Shown: positions 1 through 12,060 of the stretch, in pieces | How positions within the stretch are numbered: the stretch's first letter is position 1 | Layout: each line of letters opens with the position of its first letter | Assembly (NCBI RefSeq): GCF_041260155.1 | Contig: NC_091932.1 | Location: 8,709,304-8,773,303 of the forward strand | Source: Ptychodera flava | Taxonomy: Eukaryota; Hemichordata; Enteropneusta; Ptychoderidae | Reading direction: 5' to 3' | DNA: 64,000 bases | Program-made: the position numbers and the translations under genes | Notes under the pieces: generated by a model | Databases searched by the model: none | What the model saw: only the letters and a program-made list of their open reading frames with translations | Told to the model about the DNA's origin: nothing

Positions 1-167
1 GTGAATTCTTTGTTAGACTGTTAATTGGTCACCCATTTTGTGGCCCACTTTATGTATTTCACAGTTATGAGCATGTTAATCATTGTAAGGAAATTTGTTT
101 GTGTGTCAGTTTATTGGTCACCAATTTTGTGGCCTAATTGAATTTCAATATACTTTTATGATATAAT

Positions 168-309
168 CGCAATAAATCACACCCAGCGAAGGTATACTAG
201 TCAATTTTGGCAAATTCACTTCATATATGCACTCGCTATCGCTCGTGCATATAAGTCGTGAATTGGTCGAAATCTCGTGGTATACCGTCGCTGGGTGTGC
301 TTTATAATG
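168..309. repeat. Near-palindromic MITE-like element
   Basis: Two arms of about 70 bp pair across a short centre near 240. The outer ends read CACACCCAGCGA on the left and the reverse complement of CACACCCAGCGA on the right, and the centre is an inverted pair around TATATGCAC/GTGCATATA. There is no coding capacity. Such small hairpins are typical of non-autonomous DNA elements. The same element is present in copy B at 58817-58958. Confidence 0.7.
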
Positions 310-562
310 TCTAAGTATCAATTTTAATATAATAATACTTCGCTCATTTCACCTTATATTCCGGTGACACTTTAATTGCCAAACTGCCTTACACCGCAAT
401 TGCCTTCAAATCGAGTATATGACTTTTCAATTTGAGCATATATACATCGTACATGTGTCAATTTTTATTAATTTCATTGCGTAAAAGAGTGACAAACACA
501 AAATGCATGAGTAACTTTGAAGCTGAGTTTAACCTACAAATCTTTGTGAACATAAAACGTAC

Positions 563-924
563 CGTAAACTTTGAGTCTTGTCTTCCCTTCACCGGACAAA
601 CCTTCTACGTAGTAATCAATTTCACATTTGTAGTCACCCGTGTCAGCAACTTCGAGTCTAGAGATGTTCAAATCAGCTTTTGATCCAACGATATTCACAC
701 GATCTCGATAACGGCCGAATCCCGTCCCGTCCTCTAGATCATTCGCTAAAAATACCAACTCTTCTTTGCCAGTCTGGTCAGATATCATTGTCCACGCTTT
801 GACCACTCTTCTATTGTTCAGTTCTGGAACATCATGGTCACATTTGAGTATTGTAGATGATAGGACATGGCCGAGTGTAGTGGCTCTGTTCTAACAGTTA
901 AACCGTCCACATGTATATGTAGAA
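563..924 (-). pseudogene. Ig V-type domain exon, copy A (frameshifted)
   Basis: Homologue of the intact exon at 59212-59574. The acceptor (polypyrimidine plus CAG, just above 924) and donor (G|GTACGT, just below 563) are both present. The C-terminal part reads cleanly, with the DTGDYKCE motif around the second Ig cysteine. Near 871 one C is missing compared with copy B, so the frame breaks after about 20 codons and the first cysteine strand is lost from the frame. The break could be a real null allele or an assembly error, because everything else is preserved. Confidence 0.75.
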
Positions 925-1124
925 CTGAAAAAAAGAGCGAGCTAACATCAAATACACAGTAAAAAGTACAGTTCATTACTTTCACTACAAAATTTTCACT
1001 GTCGATGGCTGTAGTACCATACTATAATCTTGGCACTGGAAGTATTTGTCCAGAAAAAACGTTATAGACGAATTGACATGTGTATATGAACAGCTTTCAT
1101 CGTGACGTGCTTGATCTTAAGGTA

Positions 1125-1480
1125 ATATGTACCTCAAAAGTGAAAGACTTAACTTTGCTCTAACTTTCCTCAAGGAATCTTTCAATCATTCTCTTTCAAA
1201 ATCAAGAATAAAAATAGGGGGTCACCGTGCAAATTTTGGTACCAGAGAAACAAATTACCTAAGATTTACCGATATGGAAATTCAAAATGGCCGCCATCCC
1301 TGTGTTAAATCTATGGAGAAAAATAAAAATTTTCGAATTTCGAAAAACTAAGCCGGTGAAAAGTTTTCTTTCACCAAGAGCTTTAAAATGAACCCCCACA
1401 TGTGGTATATCAGAAGAGAATTGTAAAAGTTTGAGAGTCCGAATGTCTGTCCCCGAGGTGCGTTCTATACCTTAAGAAAC
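1125..1480 (+). repeat. Dispersed repeat containing ATTCAAAATGGCCGCC
   Basis: This block recurs in more diverged form at 4370-4700 (same strand) and about 4830-5066 (inverted), and as the duplicate at 59774-60130. Shared landmarks are CCAGAGAAACAAATT, ATTCAAAATGGCCGCCAT and GTCTGTC-like tracts downstream. Open frames through it are short and not conserved, so I regard it as a mobile or repeat sequence rather than a gene. Confidence 0.6.
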
Positions 1481-2343
1481 GAATGTGATGCATTATAGGA
1501 AAACGTATTTTGTGTGTGATTATCTCAGAAATTTTGTGACCAAACAACAGCAATGGGAATCTCGAAGTTATACACAAGTGTGCGATATATATGTGATATC
1601 ATATAATGTATTATCAATTTTTGAAAATGCTTGGACATTGTTACCAATTATCACCTTTTCGTGAATCGTATCAACATGAGTGCTAATAGAACACGTGATA
1701 TCATATCATAGCATATTGCATGTAAAGGCAAATGGTGGGCATCAAGGAATTACCTTGGAAATCAAATCGTTTACTTCTACGCCTCAATAACGAAACTTGT
1801 AAAATCCGTAATAAATGTATATGCAATTAAAGATACAAAAATTGTGTAGTAAGTATGACGTGAGAAGTAGGCGAGCAAAACCATTAGAATTTACAATAAA
1901 AATTTTAGAACCAGGAAACACGACCAAGCCTACCATTGTATCACCAATAAGCTTATATGGTCTCATTAAGAATCCATGGTTTGTTGAAGATTAAACTGAC
2001 CGAATCTCTAATATGAAACTGACGACAGGTTTTACTCATACCAGACAACGATTCACATAATGATTATTTCTTGACGGTCCCAGCATAAAATTTATAATCG
2101 ATCCATTACCAAAAATAATTGTCAAGGTGCCGCCAGAAATGCACTGAAGACATGATGCTATATCTTGAATTCGTGTAGTAAGCACTACATAGTTATTGCA
2201 CTGAAGTAATTTTTGTTACAGCAATGATATAAAAAGCGCATTGTGATTTCTTTTGGATTGAAGTTGTTGAGTCGGAGTTACCTCGCGGCCCCTGCTTATT
2301 TGGAATGCCAAACATTTGACACAGTGTTCCTGATACATCTCAC

Positions 2344-2386
2344 CTGATATCAACAGCCCAGTGCACCAAATCCAGTGCAGCGCCAT
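2344..2386 (-). CDS. Signal-peptide exon of Ig-domain gene, copy A
   Basis: A start codon in good context (A at -3, G at +4) opens 14 codons, MALHWIWCTGLLIS, followed by one base and a GTGAGA donor. The exon ends in phase 1, exactly the phase in which the Ig exon at 563-924 begins, so the two join in frame across an intron of about 1.4 kb. The short hydrophobic peptide fits a secretory leader. The same exon is kept in copy B with one synonymous change. The link to the Ig exon is inferred from phase and order. Confidence 0.65.
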
Positions 2387-3620
2387 ATTGGTAAAATGCC
2401 TATTTGGACATTTGAGCACAACGATCACGTGACTAATCTGTCTTTGGGGCAGCTAGGTGGTCGTTGAAAACAACCATTGTTTATACGGTATTTAGCTATC
2501 ATAAATAACCAACACATTCCATGCCAGGGCCGGGCAGTAACTATCCTACCGTATCGGTCGGTACCAGGGTAATGCACAATACTGGTAAAACCAACCCACG
2601 CCCGGAAGCGTACAACCCACTGGTAATATTTGAGGAAAGTGAACAAAGGTTTCATTTTGCTTCTTGCTTCAACACATAGTCATCACGCTATGTCAGTGCC
2701 TAGCTATAGATCCCTCCACGGCAAGGCATAGACGTATTCCCCAAGATTGCTTGGCATTTTATATATGTACATTTAATGAAGTAAAGTCAACTCCATTCCT
2801 GAAGCGAAATATAGCCAACAAGAGAATAATTCTGAGAATTCAATAAATTAAAAGACATACCACAGTTGCTTGTGGTTACTATTCAGGCCATTTTCCGGCA
2901 ATTCTTCGCATTCAGGATGCCAGATCGCCGATGAGATAATTCAAGTACAAAGGATTATGGGAGTGAAAATACACATCTCAATGGTTGAATGGCAACGTTA
3001 TGCGAGCATTGTTTGAAAGTGAATTTTCGTCTGAATGTGGTATGCATCGGTCAAATGCAGTTACTGGAGTAAAGATTTTAACTTTTGATTGAATTTTCGA
3101 CCGTCTGATGTTACTTTTGTGAGGGCAGATGTTTTATTGTTTGGTTTTTGACTTCTCGCCGATTTAACATGCCATACCTTCTATTCTTTACATTAATGGC
3201 AAAGTTTGGCCTTCGGTCTCACACTTCGATTCCCGGGCCTTCCATCTACTATCCAAGCAACACTGCACGCACCTGTGCCCCGAATTTCCTTCTGCTGTTT
3301 ATGCCTCAGAATCATTAGATACGGAAGAATTTACTGATATGAACAGGATGTGCATTACCAAAGAGTGGGACAGGGGACAGAACCTATTACCATCTCAGAC
3401 GTCCGAAAACGGCAGACTACTTTTTATATTAGCACGATTGGAACTAATTTTGCAGAATATGATCTTTTTAAATTTATCAAAATTACTAGGTGCTCTATAG
3501 CTCAGTTTAGGAAAAACAACAACAAAACACGAAAAATAGACAAGCTTAAATTTGTTGGTTAAACCAATATTACTACAATATCCTGTTCTCCCAAATTAGT
3601 TCCAATCATTCACAGGCGAT

Positions 3621-4020
3621 ATAATATAGAAATAACGGGCGACGCGCTGACCATTAACGTTTATTTATGGGCAAGGAAGAGAGGCAAAAATAAAGGGCGA
3701 GGCTTACCGAGCACGTTAATTTTGACTTTCCTCGAGCCCGCGTCCATAAATATACGTTAATGATCAGCGCGGAGTCTGTTATTTCCATTATATTATCAAC
3801 GAACCCCCAAAACCGTCAAAATTTACGAAAATTTCCCACGCTAACGACAACGGGGCCCCAGAACTTGTCAGTGAGTAGTGCGCACTCAGTGAAAAGTCTT
3901 CATATCCGGAGATTTTTTCAAAAAAGGTGTGTAAACCTGGCCCACAAGTGTTCCATTTTATTTTGTGATTGATTATGATCTTTGTACAATTACAATTTAC
4001 GTTTTAGCTGAAAAGTTGCC
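3621..4020 (+). repeat. Palindromic repeat family, copy 1
   Basis: The left ~175 bp is a near-palindrome whose arms carry GCGCTGACCATTAACGTTTA and its inverse, ending in TAATATA/TATATTA. Similarity to copies at 44723-45120 and 62288-62705 continues for about 220 bp past the palindrome. It looks like a non-autonomous DNA element with a long inverted terminal section. No reading frame is shared between the copies. Confidence 0.75.
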
Positions 4021-4369
4021 ATGTTTGCGAAAGTGATAAATTTGTCATACCCCAACCAGTGCGTGCTTTTTCAAAGTAGATATTTTGTCTATATTTTATT
4101 GTTTGTATTATATACAGACAGCCCTATATTGAATCGAACTGTATCTGGAAGTTTAACAGTCTGTACACACATATAAAATCGACTTAAGACTAGAATTAAA
4201 TTCAACGCTTGACGATTGAAGTTGTCACTACCAATACATGTTTTGACTCTTTGTTGACAGTAACATTTTGCTGCCACCTGCACTTCTTCCAGATCTAGCA
4301 TGTACAGTGTACTCTGTTTCAGTCAAGTATGCTTCCAACAATTTCTCTATCTAAGGTAACACGCGCCTT

Positions 4370-5066
4370 GAAAGTGTAAGTATACCTAAACTTTTGCCCA
4401 TGCTTTCCTCAATTAAACTTCAACGATTCTCTTACCAAGTCAAGATTAAATATCAGAACTTATCGTGTACTTTTACCACCAGAGAAACAAATTGCCTATC
4501 ATTTACCAATATTGAAATTCAAAATGGCCGCCATTCCTGTGTTTACTCTGTGAGTGTCGTTAAAACTTGCAATTCTGTAAGACGTCGACAATAAAGTTTC
4601 TTAGCTTTGATTGACCCCCTCAAGTGGTAAATCAGTAAAGAGTTGTAAAATTGAGAGTTAGAATATCTGTCGTTGTGGCATATTCTATCGAAAGACGTGT
4701 TCGGTTGCCAATTACATTGATCGTGATAAAATCATTATTGTTACTGTGTATATCACTGGCTCTGATGCGTCAGCATCACACTGTTTCATACAGTTTCGCA
4801 ACGATGAGTATGTTAAGGTAGAATGCGCGTGGGCGACAGAGAGTCAGACTTCCAAACTTTCACAATTCTTTTCTGATCTAGCGATTGTGAGGACTCATTT
4901 TAAAGCTCGTTGTGTAAGAAAAAAATCTACTGTCTAAGATTTTCGAAAATCCGAAACTTTTATTTTTCTCCATAAAGCTAACATTGGGATGATAGCAGTT
5001 TTGAATCATTCGGTAAACCTTGGGTAATTTGTTTCGTAGTACCACAATTTGCATAGTGATCCCCGA
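4370..5066. repeat. Inverted pair of the dispersed repeat
   Basis: The block at 4370-4700 and the block at about 4830-5066 are inverted relatives of each other and of 1125-1480. The second contains the reverse complement of the ACAAATTAC...TTTACCGA and GGAGAAAAATAAAA landmarks. Together they make a loose foldback of about 700 bp. Copy B lacks it because similarity stops at 4400. No gene is visible here. Confidence 0.5.
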
Positions 5067-5070
5067 TTTT

Positions 5071-6169
5071 TAGCTCACGTGTTCACACACATGAGCTAAT
5101 GTCATAGCGATGTGTGTCTGTCTGTATATCCGTGTGTGTGTCTCTCTCTCTCTGTCTGCCTGTTTACACGATAACTCAAAAACGTCTTAATAGATTCAAG
5201 TCAGATTTGGTAGACAGGTACCATATGCTACTTGCAAGAATTCATTAGATTTTGGTTATTGTGGCTTGCATATTAATTGAGTTATGCAATATCATTTTTT
5301 TCATATAATGGTATGGAGACAGTAATGACAGTGTCGACATATGTCAAGAAATACTGCACAAAATTTCATGAAACTTTTCACAGATGACAATCTCAGGACA
5401 TTATGATGATGCTGTGTGTCATGTCAATTATCTGCTCATTTGCATATTTAATGAACTTTTGTAATTAGTGAAATAACTCTGAAATTCCTGAAATTTGATG
5501 ATACATGCAACAAATGTTGATATGATTTAGATCTTATTGTACTTAGGAGCAGTGGGCAGTGTCAAGTTAATAAATAGCTCATTTGCATATATTATGAAGT
5601 TTTGTAATTAGTCATGTAACTCCAAAATAACTGCACCAATCTGATGAAATCTGTTGCACATACTGATCCGACAGTTATCAAACCGTGGTGTAAAGCATTA
5701 AGGTCGTGTGAAGTTGAGGGTTCATTTACATATTTAATGAACTTTGTAATGAGGTATATAAATCTTAAATTACGGCACCAAATTTGCTAAAACCTGCTAC
5801 AGATATTGATCTGATAAATATCTACTTGTGCTATGAAACATTGAGCACTGTCAACTTAATAAAGGGTTCATTTGCATATAAAATGAACTTTGTAATTAGC
5901 GATATTACTCCAAAATTACAACACTAAATTTGATAAAACGTTATACATAGTTGATCAGATAGATATCTAATTGTCTCATGAAGCATTGAGCAGTGTCACG
6001 TTATAATCAGCTCATTTGCATACATTAATAAAATTTTGTAATCAGTGTTTTAATTCTCAGAGCATGTCCCAAAGTTGATGAAGCCTGCCACATATAACGA
6101 TATAACAGATATCTGATTGTTCTGTGAAGCGTACTACAGTTAATGAACCTGTTGTAAAACACATGAGCA
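5071..6169 (+). mobile_element. Dispersed element with CACGTG-type ends and ~145-bp subrepeats, copy 1
   Basis: It starts with GCTCACGTGTTCACACAC and ends with AAACACATGAGC, so the ends are short inverted repeats. After a GT/TCTG-rich leader come about five degenerate tandem units of ~145 bp, each marked by TTTGCATAT...ATGAA...TTTTGTAATTAG (near 5450, 5583, 5728, 5869 and 6015). A second, shorter copy lies at 6369-7199. There is no open frame of note, so it is a non-autonomous element of unknown class. Confidence 0.65.
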
Positions 6170-6368
6170 CATTCAGTTCACATCTAGTGTGTAGATTTTT
6201 TAGGTCCAGTACCATAACTCAGACTATCTCATCTCTGATGACATTTGCTTCATGTTGCTATATCTTTTTGTATCATCAAATTTTTTTGTCGTTCCGTACC
6301 TAACATAGAAATATTCCTTATCAAACATGGAAAAAGTCTTGAACATTTGGCAAGTTCTGTAGTATTTA

Positions 6369-7199
6369 TCTCACGTGTTCATACACGTGAGCGATGTCAT
6401 AGCGATGTCTGTCTGTCTGTCTGTCCGTGTGTGTATGTGTGTGTGTGTTTGTCTGTGTGCCAGTCTGTCAGTCTGTTTAGACAATAACTCAAAAGCGCCT
6501 GAACAGATTCAAGTCAGATTTGGTACACAGGTACCATATGCTAATTGCAAGAACTGTTTCAGATTTTGGTTAGTGTGGCTTGCGTATTAATAAAGTTATG
6601 ACATATCATTTTCTTTCATACAATGGTTTCCCTATGGAGACAATAATGACAGTGTCGACCTACATCAGAATACTGCACAAAATGTAATGAAACTTTCACA
6701 TATGACAATCTCAGAATATTATGATGATATTGTGAGTGTCATGTCAATTATCTGCTCATTTGCATATTTAATGAACTTTTGTAATTAGAGACATTACTCT
6801 GGCATTCCTGCTCCAACTTTGATGATACATGCACCAAATATTGACTTACGTATATCTAATTGTGCTGAGAAGCATTTGGCAGTGTCAAGTTAATTAAGGG
6901 TTCATTTGCATATTTAATAAACTTGGTAATTAGGGATATTACTCCACAATTACAGCATTAAATTTGATGAAACGTGCTACATATGTTGATCTGATAGATA
7001 TCTAATTGTCCCATGAAGAACTGGGCAGTGTCAAGTTAATAAACAGCTTATTTGCATATTGAATAAAAATTTTTAATTAGTGAATTAGCTCTGACTGTGC
7101 GAAAGTTGATGAAACCTGCTACATATAATGATCTGACAGATATCTGAATGTTCTGTGACGCATACTACTATTAATGAACCTTTTGTAAAACACGTGAGC
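6369..7199 (+). mobile_element. Dispersed element, copy 2
   Basis: Same architecture as 5071-6169: a CTCACGTGTTCATACACGTGAG start, a TCTG/TGTG-rich leader, then subrepeats near 6760, 6903 and 7050, and an AAAACACGTGAGC end. It has three subrepeats rather than about five, which accounts for most of the length difference. The short frames across the leader (TCTG repeats read as Ser/Val/Cys-rich peptide) are repeat artefacts. Confidence 0.65.
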
Positions 7200-10100
7200 C
7201 CATTCAGTCATATCTGGTTTAGCTTATATCCTATGCATGGATCATTGTCTATTCCGTTCTGATTTCCCAAGCTTGCATCATATCACCATGATCCCCTATA
7301 TCCATTCATGTTTCTTGGTCCGTGCATTCTCCGTCTGTCCGACTTCCCCCAGGCTCATATAATGTCATACATCCCCTGGGTTTGAGTCACGCATATTTCA
7401 CTGTTTGTTTGGTTTCCATCGGTCTGACCCCCACGCTCATACCAGGTCACATCCCCGTAGCATGATAAGTATTATTTTTATTATTATGATTATTAGGCTA
7501 CCCAAGCTGCGAGGCTTGTGCCCCTATATTGATGTCATAGTCAACATTTATGAGTGATCATTTTGAGTTCTAAGCTAAGCTTTAACTTTCCTTACTCTGC
7601 TTGTCAAAATAAATTGACCGTCTACTCTGCTGATGTGATGAAGATTTTGTAGTGTTAATAAATTCAGCATTGAAAATACCATATAACAAGCAAAGTGTGC
7701 AAAAAATACTAATAAGCTAAAAGAAAAATTAAAAAAAAAATCATTATTTTTCTGATATCACACCAAATGTGTTTCAGACAAGCTATACAAACTGTCAGTT
7801 GCAATTACCAGTGAATTCATCACATCATTCTCTTTCTCTATGGGTCTCTCTTTGATAACAATTGGGTTCATTCAAATCAGAAACCGTCATCTGTACAGCA
7901 TTCTCTCTTTATAGATATAATTGTGTAAATCTGTTGAGTAATGCTTATAATTTACGATGCAATAAACTGTCAAAGTTCTAAATCCTCAATTTGAGATAAA
8001 ATCAGTCATGAAGTGCCATGTACTAACTGATGAGAAAGATGAAATTCCTGAAATATGTTTCAATAGAATAGTCTTGCAATAAAATGATGCAAAACTACAA
8101 TAACTATGAAATAAATATGACATTGAAACATACATAAAAGTTATCCACAGAATGCCATTACCAGTGCACAGTATAAATGTTCATATTATACTTGAGTGGA
8201 ATGTATGACCTTTGACTCAACAAAACCATATTTTGTATTCAACCTACATTTGGTAGTCAAAGTTGATAGCCATGAGGAAAGACAAAGAAATGGTGAAAAT
8301 TAGATAAGCATTTACACTTTTATTTTCTAAGTCTATAATGGTATCTTACAGTTATTTTCAATCATTACATTAGTGTAAGGAACTGCTGTCAGTTACCTTC
8401 TTCAAGGGTCTCAGCACCAATGGTGTTTTACTTTCATCTTAAAATTGATATAAACTATCATCCATTATTTTCACAAGCAATCACAGAGTTTCTTTCATTT
8501 GCTCAAACTTTCACAAGAACAAAGTAATCCTACTTGCAATAAATTTATAAAGTACAACGATTTCTCAGTAATGTGTATGAAAGGTAAAGATTTTAGCTTT
8601 TAGTAGGAAATAAAACACTCAATCAGTGAAACAATAATTGAGTCAAGAATTATTGAAATAATTTCTATGTCAATGAAAACACACAAATTATTGATGTAAT
8701 GTTTGTGATATGGATAATGCATGATGGGTAAGAATCTTCCACAGAGTAAAAGTTTAATTTATTTCATCTGGCAAAGAAAGAATGTGGTGAAGTGTAAATC
8801 ACAGAAAGCCACTAGGGCCAATAGACATGTCAACCTCATATATGACGTCTTTTAGCACTTCAAATAAGATTACGCAATAATGTACCCCCTCCCAGAACAT
8901 AATGGACAAAAGCAAACTTTGAACAACATAATGTATGGTGTAAAGCTGAGTACATTCTGGAGTGAAATGTTTACTTGAGATCATTTGAGTGTTTAGAAAA
9001 GTGTTCACAGACACTTTTGCCTTTAACTTTATTGATTTCTTTAACCCATTCATGTACTTTTTCTATCATACTGTTTGTATTGTACTGATGGTCACATAAA
9101 CATATATTCAGACTTAAGCAACCGTTTCAGATGTTTAAAGGAAGATCTCTGTATTATATCATCCGCTTTAAATCCATTGTCAATCCACTTAAAAGTTTGG
9201 TAAGACTGGTTGAAACTCCTTGTATGCTATCATGTACATCATCTGCAAGAGAAATACTTTAAGCGTCAGATAAATGACCAGTAAATGGAAATTAGAGTGA
9301 AAATGCATTTGCCATTTCAACAAGCAACAAGGGGGTTAAAGTTTGGTAATTTAGTTTACTAGAACTTTCCATCAAGTCCAGCTGGGCAGCCAAAGTCAGG
9401 GATTCCCGAAGCCATAGGGTTAGTTTTTATGATACTATGTATAATCATTCTGCTTAATTGCTATGCGGCAAGAAAGTAGCAAAAATTAGTATCGCTGAAT
9501 TGCATCATGGGATACCAGCTTGCTTGAGAAAACCCAATATCAAGGGGCTATAAGTTTAGCAGCAGTGATGACTCACCACATGACTGTGAGTGGAGTGTCA
9601 TCTTGAAGTTTTCAATGACAGCAGCTGGTCAATTAGAGGGAATGGCTGTAAGTTTTGATCAGTTTTTAAAGTCACTATTTTTTATTTAAATGTCAACCAG
9701 GGTTTCATATTCTACTCCCCAGAGCATGTTGATATACACTGTATTCGGTTTATCATCTTGGCCTGTACATTTGTAGACTGTATTGTTATTGTTTACTAGT
9801 GAATTCTGGTTTGGACAAGAATTCAAATGTTAACAATAACAGTGCATTTTATGTTGTGTTGACAAACTCAATGGTAACCGTTGTTGTTTCAACGTACTTT
9901 TAAGAGTTTAATAAGAGCTTGCAATTGATATACATTCATGAATATATATTGATATATATCATGGAACCGAAAATCATCAAAAGTTAGATTTACTGGACAT
10001 TCAATTGATTGGCACAAAAGTGCAAGTTCATCCTGTCGGAGCAGGAACTTGAAGCACATATTGAATTGAAATATTTGAGAAAATCAAAGAATGTTGTTCA

Positions 10101-12000
10101 CTTTAGTATGTTAAGGCTGGTTTTTGCTTTTTTCAATAAAGAAACACACACACTGTGATTTGAATTGAAAACTCATATTTTATAAATTGGTCTGTCCATA
10201 TTACTGTACCGGTAGTTGTTATCAAGACTTTTCAATGGATTAATTTGCAAAAAAAATTTCAATTTACCTGGTTGTTGGCACACCAAATTGTCTGTATCAA
10301 TTCATTTAGTTTTTTCTAGATTCGAATGAATGATAACATGTACACAATTCAGTAATCTCACATTTATCACAGTAATCTCACATATGCCAAAATAATAGTA
10401 TGATAACACAAAAGAAAATTTCTCACTCACCACAGATGGGCTAGCTTATCTCTCCATTCCTTCAACTCTATTCTGAAGAGGCCTTCCTTTGTTTAATCCG
10501 TGCCACACAGTCCAGCAACCTCACGTCATCAGGAAACTTGCCACCAAGATGCTATAAAGTGGTCTACCAGTCAAGTACAACTGTGTGAGAAAATGTCCTG
10601 ATTAGATGTTTGATTTACAACATTAATTTCATTCATGAGTCTGATATTTTGATGGTTTAATTACATAGAGTAATGTTGCATCATTCGGTATAAAATTTCA
10701 CTGCCATTAAATTTATGAAATAATCTCAGTGCAATGCCATTACCACTACTGATGCTCAAATTTTACACTTTTTACAGAATAAACTTGTGATTTGGTAGAT
10801 TGGTTTGATAACACTGCATGGCTGCTACAAATATAAACACTTTTACAGACTATTAGAGATCTATCTTTACTGAAGAAAACAAATGAGATATGCAAATATT
10901 GGTTATGGATGTCAGCAGTCTCAAGTGTTTGTAAGTGATAGACTTCCACACATTACTGATTCCAATTGTTGTATTCCTATGCTATGTGCAGTGTATATGG
11001 GAACTGAGGCAAAACTTGGAATACATAGATAATATTGTCATTATAAATTGACTAAATCTACCACATCTCCACCTCTGACATCAAAACAAATCAAATATCA
11101 TTGCAATCTGACCATTTTCAAATTCTTAGCATATTTCAAATGTTTTACATCTTGTTATGGTCATTTTTAACAATTGAACCAAAATTCAACCAATGAAGCG
11201 ATTATACAGTTTTTGCAATGGACAGTTAAACATATCCTGGTGCATACAGACATATATGTACTAACATACATACATGTACATAAATGTAAACATTACTGTT
11301 ACATATGAATATAATGTGGCTATATTACATGTATACAAGGTACACAAAGACTTCAAAAAGTCCAACTGATTGCTAGCTTTCAAAATTGCATGTATAGCAA
11401 ATGGAGCTAAAAAAAGCAAAACATTATTTTATATATATAACTTCTTTAACGTGTTTGAAAGCTTTCATGCTTTTTTCATAATTTGAATGTTCAATTTGGC
11501 AAAAATTGTTAACAGCACATATCAAAATTTGATAGTTAAAAGGTTATTATATTGTTATTACATATGAAACCAAAAGTATCAGAATGGATTACTTCAATAT
11601 TACATTAACCACTGTGGTGCAATTGAGTCTAAACTATTTTTGTTCAAATTTTAAAGCCTGATGTTTTATAATAATCTTACAGAAATTTGGTATTAACGCC
11701 GTCCCTCCGCCAATGTGGGTGGAGACTGAGTTATTAGTATAATTTATTATCAACAGTTACATGTACTTATGCATGGCCCTCACCTCACCAGCCTGCCTCC
11801 ATTGTAGTCAGAATGACCCCAAACATTCCTACAGTCACATGTGTCAACATTAACATAAGGTGAATTATGTGATCCAGAATTAGGTCACATTGATGTCCTT
11901 ATGTTAGCGTTAATAGAGAATTTGCAGAGGTTCAGAACTGTATGCATCTATGGGTCATGTGACGCTATGAAGAGTGTTAGCACCATCATTCTAAGGGGTC
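7200..12000. other. Intergenic, no gene seen
   Basis: AT-rich DNA with only short, unconserved open frames on both strands. I see no splice-flanked exon with recognisable protein content and no RNA gene. It is the upstream flank of the TRIM gene. Confidence 0.6.
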
Positions 12001-12006
12001 CCTCTT

Positions 12007-12012
12007 TATAAA
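12007..12012 (+). promoter_or_regulatory. Possible TATA box of the TRIM gene
   Basis: TATAAA lies 49 bases before the start codon, so transcription from about 30 bases downstream would give a very short leader without an intron. A compact promoter fits a single-exon, possibly retrotransposed, gene. A spliced leader using the CAG just before the ATG is the alternative. Confidence 0.35.
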
Positions 12013-12060
12013 CAGGTCTGTACCTGTAAGGTGATTAATTGACACATACATCTATGCAGA

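Larger units (their letters stand above)
1..4400 (+). repeat. Segmental duplication, copy A
   Basis: This stretch is repeated in the same orientation at 58652-63094, with only scattered substitutions and many 1-base length differences. The match begins at the first base of the window, so the true left end may lie outside. It ends at 4400, where copy B switches to unrelated sequence. The segment carries two minus-strand exons of an Ig-domain gene, a palindromic MITE and a larger palindromic repeat. It is either a real segmental duplication about 58.65 kb apart or two haplotypes kept in one contig. Confidence 0.95.

Noticed and set aside
3215..3240. TTCGATTCC resembling a tRNA B box
   Set aside because: No A box at the right distance and no cloverleaf; it sits in a short palindrome.
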